DNA of 11,493 bases. It comes from an uncultured Clostridium sp. (GTDB taxonomy: Bacteria; Bacillota; Clostridia; TANB77; CAG-508). Both the position numbers and the translations under genes were made by a program. Positions 7,085 to 11,493 of this stretch are shown piece by piece (position 1 is the stretch's first letter; each line of letters opens with the position of its first letter). The notes under the pieces were generated by a model. The model saw nothing but the letters and a program-made list of their open reading frames with translations, searched no databases and was not told the DNA's origin. The stretch spans positions 1-11,493 of the forward strand of contig CANOPV010000011.1 of assembly GCA_947568605.1 (NCBI GenBank). Direction: 5' to 3'.

Positions 7085-8173
7085 ATGAATAAAGAAAATG
7101 ATTTTAATAATTGGTTAGATGAATTTATAAAGAGAAAAGGTATTAAATTAAGTGAAACTTTTACAGTTGAAACTGATAAAGTAGGACATTTATTTGATTA
7201 TGAAAGTGTAATAGATCAAATAAAAACTGCAACAGATAAAGAGAAAAATGGAATTAAAACAATGCTTATAAAACTTGATTATGAAAATAGAGATATAAAA
7301 GCATATTTAAGACATTTAGCTGTTCCACTAGCAAAACTTATAAATGCAAAGGTGTTAGGCATAGAAAGTGAAGATGTTAGAAATCAAATTGACAGAATGA
7401 AGGCAAAAGAAGATTTAATAGAGTTAGATTTAATATGCAAAAAAATATTAGATATTGATTTTAAAAATAAAAAAACTAAGGATATTAAAGACAGTATAAT
7501 AAGTAGAGTAAATGATAAAGCTTTTGAATTGATTAAAGAATATCAAATATCAAGTGATGAATATTTGGAATTACTTGAACAAAATAAAGATTATAAAAGA
7601 TTAGAAGAAAGAAAAGAGCAGATGGCACAAGACAGGTATACTATGATTTGGGAAAATTGTTCTCCAAAAGAAATTGTAGATATTTTAAGAAATGATTATT
7701 TCTATACAGACAAAGAAATAATAGATGATTTTGTAGATGAAGAAACTCAAGAAGAAGTAAGAAAATACTTGTCAGAATTAAGTGAAATAGAAGAAGATTG
7801 CAAAAATGTAGTTTTAGATAATGGATATATTTTTGTATTTGATAACGAGTTTTGCTTTTCTAAATTAAAAGAAATTTGTGAATATAGTCAGGATTTTGCA
7901 AGTATTCGAGAAGGATTAGAAATTGCAACGATAACTAATTCTGATGTTAGTAAAGAAGCTTTTTTAGTAAAATACGATAATAATATAGAAATTATATACA
8001 ACTTTTACAATAAAACTTCAAAAGAAATGGAAACTTATGAATATGAAGTATTTGATATGAATGGAATTATGTCTAAAGAAGAGCTAATAGAAAAAATGAA
8101 AGAAAAACTTGAACATTTTGAAGAAAAATACAACAGATTAGAACAAGGCGAAGAAAATATAGAGGTTGAATAA
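7085..8173 (+). CDS. Unknown 362-aa protein with an ICE-type N-terminal domain
   Basis: The start is ATG 7085, chosen for GGGAG 6 nt upstream. Residues ~6-72 form a recognisable pattern: FxxWLDEFIxxKGI, an F-x-V-E strand, Y-x-x-VIDQI, then E-x-x-x-I-x-x-MLIKLDYENRD and YLRHLA. From memory, this short domain opens many hypothetical proteins encoded on integrative elements of gut clostridia, where it is not functionally characterised. The middle (~85-240) is long charged helix and may be a coiled coil. Residues ~245-345 return to alpha/beta (NGYIFVFDNEFCF, IEIIYNFYN), and the tail is GEENIEVE. No enzyme motif is seen. It supports the idea that this operon belongs to an ICE or plasmid; its own role is unknown. 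Confidence 0.85.
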   Translation: MNKENDFNNWLDEFIKRKGIKLSETFTVETDKVGHLFDYESVIDQIKTATDKEKNGIKTMLIKLDYENRDIKAYLRHLAVPLAKLINAKVLGIESEDVRNQIDRMKAKEDLIELDLICKKILDIDFKNKKTKDIKDSIISRVNDKAFELIKEYQISSDEYLELLEQNKDYKRLEERKEQMAQDRYTMIWENCSPKEIVDILRNDYFYTDKEIIDDFVDEETQEEVRKYLSELSEIEEDCKNVVLDNGYIFVFDNEFCFSKLKEICEYSQDFASIREGLEIATITNSDVSKEAFLVKYDNNIEIIYNFYNKTSKEMETYEYEVFDMNGIMSKEELIEKMKEKLEHFEEKYNRLEQGEENIEVE

Positions 8174-8186
8174 CTAGGAGGAGTAA

Positions 8187-9023
8187 ATGGGATCTGATTA
8201 TATAAAAAATCTAAGAATGGATAGAAAAAATAATATAATGACTGCAGATATTGCAGATATGAGAAGTTATCCTATTACTTTTGATAATGTAGAACTTTAT
8301 AAGAAAAAGGAAAGCTTTGAAGAAAAATATAGTGCATTAATATTTGATATTGTTTCAGGTATGTTACATTTTACAAATAGCTCTCACAGACTTGCTAAAT
8401 TAGGTTTTGGAGAAAAAACATCTGTTGAACTCCAAAATTACTATGATGATTATAGAGTGTTAGGCTCACTTGGTGTTTATAAAAAATACGAGAATAAAAT
8501 AAATCAGATATTAAATAATGGAATTGATGGAAGGAAACTTGAAATTATTCCATCAGAATTAGAACTACATTATAAAATGGAAACTTTACCTAACAAGAAT
8601 TTTAAAGATGTAAGCAAATTATTTTATTCACTTGAATCAATTACAGAGAATAATAGTCTATCAATTGAAGAAAAGAAACAACTGTATGAAGAAATGTTGA
8701 ATAAAGAATTAAGTAAAGAAGATAGAGAAAGACCTTTATTTGTTCAATATAACAAAGATAATCCAGATATAATTGTTTCTGTATATCCAATAATTAAAAA
8801 GAATACATATAAAGAAGATGTTTTTTTGAGTTATTATTTTGATATTAAAAATATAAAAACTAATTTTGAAAAAATTTATGATGATATTGGAATGATGATA
8901 AGTTATATTTTAGATGATGAATTAAGAACACAACAAGTTTTACACGGAATGGAACAACAATTTATAAAAGATGAAAAATTAGAAATGAGCAAAAAACAAG
9001 AGGAGGAGCAAGAAATAGAATAG
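8187..9023 (+). CDS. Unknown protein with repeated element-type N-terminal module, 278 aa
   Basis: The ATG has AGGAGG (8176-8181) 5 nt upstream, a strong site. The N-terminus (DYIKNLRMDRKNNIM, then Y-P-I-T-F at 28-32) follows the same pattern as the start of the 1774-2562 product, including Lys7 and the Y-P-x-x-F motif. The rest differs, so the two probably share only a domain. After it comes EEKYSALIFDIVSGMLHFTNSSHRL, a helix with aromatic and His residues, and then mixed sequence ending in the acidic tail EEEQEIE. No membrane segment or catalytic signature is seen. The gene is 14 bp before the methyltransferase start and almost certainly cotranscribed with it. Confidence 0.85.
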   Translation: MGSDYIKNLRMDRKNNIMTADIADMRSYPITFDNVELYKKKESFEEKYSALIFDIVSGMLHFTNSSHRLAKLGFGEKTSVELQNYYDDYRVLGSLGVYKKYENKINQILNNGIDGRKLEIIPSELELHYKMETLPNKNFKDVSKLFYSLESITENNSLSIEEKKQLYEEMLNKELSKEDRERPLFVQYNKDNPDIIVSVYPIIKKNTYKEDVFLSYYFDIKNIKTNFEKIYDDIGMMISYILDDELRTQQVLHGMEQQFIKDEKLEMSKKQEEEQEIE

Positions 9024-9037
9024 GAGAAATAAAATAA

Positions 9038-9796
9038 ATGAATATAGATTTAAAATTAGGGGATTGCATAAAATTAATGAATGATATTGAAGATAATTCA
9101 ATTGATTTAATTTTATGCGATTTGCCTTTTCAAAAGACAAAAAATGAATGGGATAAGATAATACCTTTTGAAGAACTTTGGAAACAATATAATCGAATTA
9201 TAAAGGAAAATGGAGCTATTATTTTATTTAGTCAAGGTAGTTTTTATATTGATTTAGTAAATAGCAACAGAAGGCATTTTCGCTACGATTTAGTATGGGA
9301 TAAACAACTAACAACAGGATTTTTAAATAGTAATAGACAACCTTTAAGAAAGCACGAACAAATAGCTGTATTTTATAAAAAACAACCTACATATAATCCA
9401 ATATTTATACAAGGACAACCATTACACGGAAAAGGTAACAAATATAAAACAGCTAATATAAAAAATCAAAATTATGGAAAATTTAATAAGTTAGAAGATT
9501 ATAGAAAGGGAAATACCAATAAATATCCTACATCTATTATTTCGATTCAAAAGGTACACCCTTCAAAAACAATACACCCTACAGAGAAACCAGTTGAGCT
9601 TATAAAATATTTGATAAAAACATATACCAATCCAGGAGAAACAGTTTTAGATAATTGTATGGGATCAGGAACAACAGCTATTGCTTGCTTAAATACTACA
9701 AGAAATTTTATAGGAATTGAAATAAATAAAAATTACTATAACTTAGCCAGTAAGAGAATATATAAAACAATTTTTATGGAGGAAAAAAATGATTGA
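9038..9796 (+). CDS. DNA (N6-adenine or N4-cytosine) methyltransferase, beta-class
   Basis: This 252-residue protein is the clearest enzyme here and belongs to the N6/N4 methylase family (PF01555 type). Catalytic motif IV is DLPF at 28-31 (commonly DPPY). The HPTEKPVELIKYLI segment at 180-193 is the usual motif X region. The S-adenosylmethionine loop, motif I, is LDNCMGSGTTAIA at 204-216, followed by FIGIEINKNYY. The order IV before I is the beta arrangement, so the variable target-recognition region is probably ~115-178. It transfers a methyl group from SAM to an amino group of a base in DNA; which base and site cannot be read from the sequence. AGGAGA at 9022-9027 serves ATG 9038. No restriction endonuclease is visible nearby, so it looks like an orphan, element-borne modification enzyme. 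Its C-terminus (EEKND) is less acidic than its neighbours'. Confidence 0.93.
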   Translation: MNIDLKLGDCIKLMNDIEDNSIDLILCDLPFQKTKNEWDKIIPFEELWKQYNRIIKENGAIILFSQGSFYIDLVNSNRRHFRYDLVWDKQLTTGFLNSNRQPLRKHEQIAVFYKKQPTYNPIFIQGQPLHGKGNKYKTANIKNQNYGKFNKLEDYRKGNTNKYPTSIISIQKVHPSKTIHPTEKPVELIKYLIKTYTNPGETVLDNCMGSGTTAIACLNTTRNFIGIEINKNYYNLASKRIYKTIFMEEKND

Positions 9797-10553
9797 AATT
9801 ATAGAAAAAGAGCCTTTTAGGTTTGAAGATACAAATATCCGTCCTGTTGTAATGATAAAAGATGGGAAAGAAATCTATATAAGAAATAAAGTGTATATAG
9901 GAGAAAAGGAGTATGAAAGGACAATCAATGTGCTTAAAGTTAGTGATGGAAAATATACAATTTTTTACGGGGCATACGATAATCCGTTTGATATGCTTCA
10001 GGATATATCAGAAAAAAAGCAATTAATAAAAAAAGATTTAAAGGAAATATTTGATAATAGTGAATCAGAAGGAGATTTTACAGATTTTATAGGAACAACA
10101 TCTCCATCTTATTCAATTTTTAATTATAGAATTTTTGATACTAAGTTATTACAAGATATAAAAGAAATAGTAGAATTGATAAATAGAAAAGAGTGGAATA
10201 TGGCAAAAGTTAAAATTGAAGAGAAAAGGAAGGAATATAATGAAATAACTAAAAATATTAAAGATAAAACTTTAGGATTAGAATTTCATAAATTTTATCA
10301 GCTAATAGATAAACAATTGGAAACTGTAAAAGACAGGTCTAACTATAAAATTTTTAAAGATGATGTTGCAGTATTGAAAAATGTTAATACTGGAACAGGG
10401 TTAGCTTCTATTACAGCAAATAATTGGTTAAAACATATATGTAATTTAAGTGAAATTGAACTTAAAGAGTATGTAGATAGTTATAAACAAGGATTACTAA
10501 ATCCTTATGAATATGAAAATTTAAAGCAAGAAGATGAAGAATTAGAAGTTTAA
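9789..10553 (+). CDS. Unknown protein, 254 aa
   Basis: The ATG overlaps the methyltransferase end by 8 bases, with GGAGG at 9778-9782 inside that gene, so the two are translationally coupled. Residues 1-70 look like beta strands (IRPVVMIKDGKEIYIRNKVYI, then KYTIFYGAYD). After residue ~75 it becomes charged helix, with a Thr/Ser turn (GTTSPSYSIF) near 104. The tail is QEDEELEV. I recognise no family. The coupling raises the possibility of a partner of the methyltransferase, such as a specificity or accessory protein, but nothing in the sequence shows that; an independent element protein is equally likely. Confidence 0.85.
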   Translation: MIEIIEKEPFRFEDTNIRPVVMIKDGKEIYIRNKVYIGEKEYERTINVLKVSDGKYTIFYGAYDNPFDMLQDISEKKQLIKKDLKEIFDNSESEGDFTDFIGTTSPSYSIFNYRIFDTKLLQDIKEIVELINRKEWNMAKVKIEEKRKEYNEITKNIKDKTLGLEFHKFYQLIDKQLETVKDRSNYKIFKDDVAVLKNVNTGTGLASITANNWLKHICNLSEIELKEYVDSYKQGLLNPYEYENLKQEDEELEV

Positions 10554-10581
10554 GAAATATCAAGATAAAAAGAGAGGTAAT

Positions 10582-11130
10582 GTGGTGGAGGAAGAAGATA
10601 AAAGAAATCAAGAGTTATTAATAGTAGGCAAAGCATTTTTACATACAGGAATAACAAAAATTGAAGATTTAATACAAAATTATATAAATACTTCTGAACA
10701 ATACCACGATTCTTATTCTGTAGTTTTGCTAAAAAAGATAAAAGAAGACATAGAGAAATATAGAGATATTGAAAATGAGAAAACAAATGAATTATTAAAA
10801 ACAAAAGAGCCATCATTTTATATTTATACAGGTAAAATAATTAAAGTATTTGATAAAACAACACAATGTGGGTTTTGTGTTAAAAAGGATTATATAAATG
10901 ATAAATTAGTAGAGATACAGGGGATACGTTTAGATTTTAACAATAGTCAAATTGTAGATATTGACGAAGAACAATGTAGACAAGTTGAAGAAATATATTG
11001 TGAATCTAATAATAAATTATATCAATTATCAATTAAAGAATTTAGCAATAGAGATTATGGAAAATTATTATATGAGAATATAAGGAATAGTTTTTCAGTA
11101 TTAAAAAAAGATGAGGTATTAGAAAGATAA
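10582..11130 (+). CDS. Unknown protein, 182 aa, last gene of the operon
   Basis: Two adjacent GTG codons (10582 and 10585) are both possible starts. GAGG at 10574-10577 fits the second slightly better, so the first residue is uncertain by one. The N-terminal ~75 residues are helical (ELLIVGKAFL, IKEDIEKYRDIENEK). The rest is strand-rich: FYIYTGKIIKVF leads to a CGFC pair (Cys96 and Cys99), with further cysteines at 132 and 140. Four cysteines could bind a metal, but their spacing matches no finger I can name. No membrane segment is seen. It ends the long operon directly at a hairpin terminator that overlaps its stop. An opposite-strand frame within it is a shadow. Confidence 0.82.
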   Translation: MVEEEDKRNQELLIVGKAFLHTGITKIEDLIQNYINTSEQYHDSYSVVLLKKIKEDIEKYRDIENEKTNELLKTKEPSFYIYTGKIIKVFDKTTQCGFCVKKDYINDKLVEIQGIRLDFNNSQIVDIDEEQCRQVEEIYCESNNKLYQLSIKEFSNRDYGKLLYENIRNSFSVLKKDEVLER

Positions 11131-11149
11131 TTTCAACCTTATCTTTTTT
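11104..11149 (+). terminator. Intrinsic terminator overlapping the stop of the last operon gene
   Basis: AAAGATAA (11123-11130, including the TAA stop) pairs perfectly with TTATCTTT (11139-11146) around an 8-base loop, followed by more T. A longer alternative stem also exists: 11104-11117 pairs with 11136-11149 with one G-U pair. The T-run within the right arm gives the U-tail. It ends the operon that begins at 4336 or earlier. Confidence 0.65.
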
Positions 11150-11153
11150 CATA

Positions 11154-11183
11154 TTGGACTTAAACGAATTTTTATGATAAGAT
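11154..11183 (+). promoter_or_regulatory. Weak candidate promoter for the helix-turn-helix gene
   Basis: TTGGAC (11154-11159) and TAAGAT (11178-11183) are 18 bp apart, each only a partial match to the sigma-A consensus. The position fits: right after a terminator and 30 bp before a gene. The evidence is weak in DNA this AT-rich. Confidence 0.3.
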
Positions 11184-11212
11184 AAAGAAAATTATTGATA
11201 AGGAGAAATAAT

Positions 11213-11493
11213 GTGTCTAATTTTGTAATAAATGAAGAAATAAAAAACAATATATTAGATTTGTATTTTACAGATAAAAATACAATGCAACAAATAAGTG
11301 AGAAAACAGGTATAAGTAGATATTCAATTAGTGAAATATTACATAAGGATAAAAGATTTGAAAATGAAAAAAAGAATCGTAGAGAAGAAAAATTACAACA
11401 ACCACAAATAAACAAAGTTATATTTGATAAAAATGGCGATTTGGATCTATGTCAAGTTTTTAGACACATTTTCGTGGATTTTTATATTTTTTT
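11213..11493 (+). CDS. Helix-turn-helix protein, start only, possibly interrupted
   Basis: A GTG at 11213 has AAGGAG (11200-11205) 7 nt upstream, and the frame stays open to the window end (93 codons). Residues ~24-43 (TMQQISEKTGISRYSISEIL) are a clear helix-turn-helix of the sigma-region-4 or homeodomain-like type, followed by a Lys/Glu/Arg-rich helix. It is probably a small DNA-binding protein or the N-terminal domain of a larger one. From about residue 78 the character changes abruptly to Phe-, Cys- and His-containing hydrophobic sequence (CQVFRHIFVDFYIFF), and the DNA becomes T-rich. The gene may therefore be cut by another element near 11445. An open frame on the opposite strand here is rejected. 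The HTH call is good; the true end is unknown. Confidence 0.65.
   Translation, partial: MSNFVINEEIKNNILDLYFTDKNTMQQISEKTGISRYSISEILHKDKRFENEKKNRREEKLQQPQINKVIFDKNGDLDLCQVFRHIFVDFYIF
11445..11493. mobile_element. Possible end of an inserted element
   Basis: From about 11445 the + strand switches from purine-rich to T-rich, and the reading frame stops looking like the protein before it. The segment holds TGTC at 11450-11453 and GACA at 11463-11466 flanking AAGTTTTTA, in the style of an insertion-sequence terminal repeat. No transposase is visible because the window ends. This is a weak call from composition and motif style only. Confidence 0.25.

Noticed and set aside
10550..10816. 88-residue open frame on the minus strand
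   Set aside because: It is a shadow of the 10582-11130 gene, hydrophobic only because of the reversed composition, with no supporting neighbours.
11149..11415. 88-residue minus-strand frame that looks like a membrane protein
   Set aside because: It overlaps the + strand helix-turn-helix gene, which has a good ribosome binding site and a recognisable motif. The apparent membrane character comes from antisense A-rich codons.
1..11493. CRISPR array, tRNA or rRNA genes, tandem repeat arrays
   Set aside because: I read through the whole window and saw no regularly spaced repeats, no tRNA-like cloverleaf ending in CCA and no rRNA-like stretch. Short A/T-rich similarities are expected at this base composition.

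Overview
The window is very AT-rich (about a quarter G+C by eye). Arginine is almost always AGA and leucine mostly TTA, ribosome binding sites are strong GGAGG-type, and stop codons are used in the standard way. This points to a low-GC Firmicute, probably a gut-type clostridium. Every credible gene is on the + strand, most are short and unrecognised, and neighbours are closely spaced or overlap. I see no metabolic, ribosomal or other housekeeping gene. SpoVG-like proteins, an XRE repressor, a stand-alone DNA methyltransferase and many hypothetical proteins together fit the accessory module of an integrative/conjugative element, plasmid or phage. No relaxase, integrase, replication or virion gene is visible, so the element type is not settled.

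Layout. (1) From the left edge to 3096 runs one cotranscribed group of five unknown genes, the first cut off by the window start. (2) At 3191-3547 an XRE-family repressor has its own candidate promoter. It is followed by a 10-bp-arm inverted repeat (3554-3578) and an intrinsic-terminator hairpin (3631-3662), which lies immediately before the next ribosome binding site. (3) At 3685-4305 are two SpoVG-type domains in one reading frame, separated by a single TAA. The stop falls inside the second domain, so this looks like a two-domain protein split by a nonsense codon, or an unusual readthrough or reinitiation arrangement. (4) At 4336-11130 is a long operon of eight genes. It has five unknown proteins, a beta-class DNA methyltransferase (9038-9796) and two more unknown proteins, and it ends at a hairpin terminator overlapping the last stop codon. 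(5) At 11213-11493 is the start of a small helix-turn-helix protein. Its last ~45 bp change abruptly to T-rich sequence, as if another element had been inserted there.

How the genes may work together (inference): the XRE protein probably controls the SpoVG-like genes and the long downstream operon through the inverted repeat, with the leader terminator as a second control point. The methyltransferase probably protects or marks the element's DNA. The roles of the unknown proteins are open. Nearly all of them end in an acidic, Glu-rich tail that the two recognisable enzyme/regulator genes lack, and two of them share a similar N-terminal module. Those are the best leads in the window for something undescribed.
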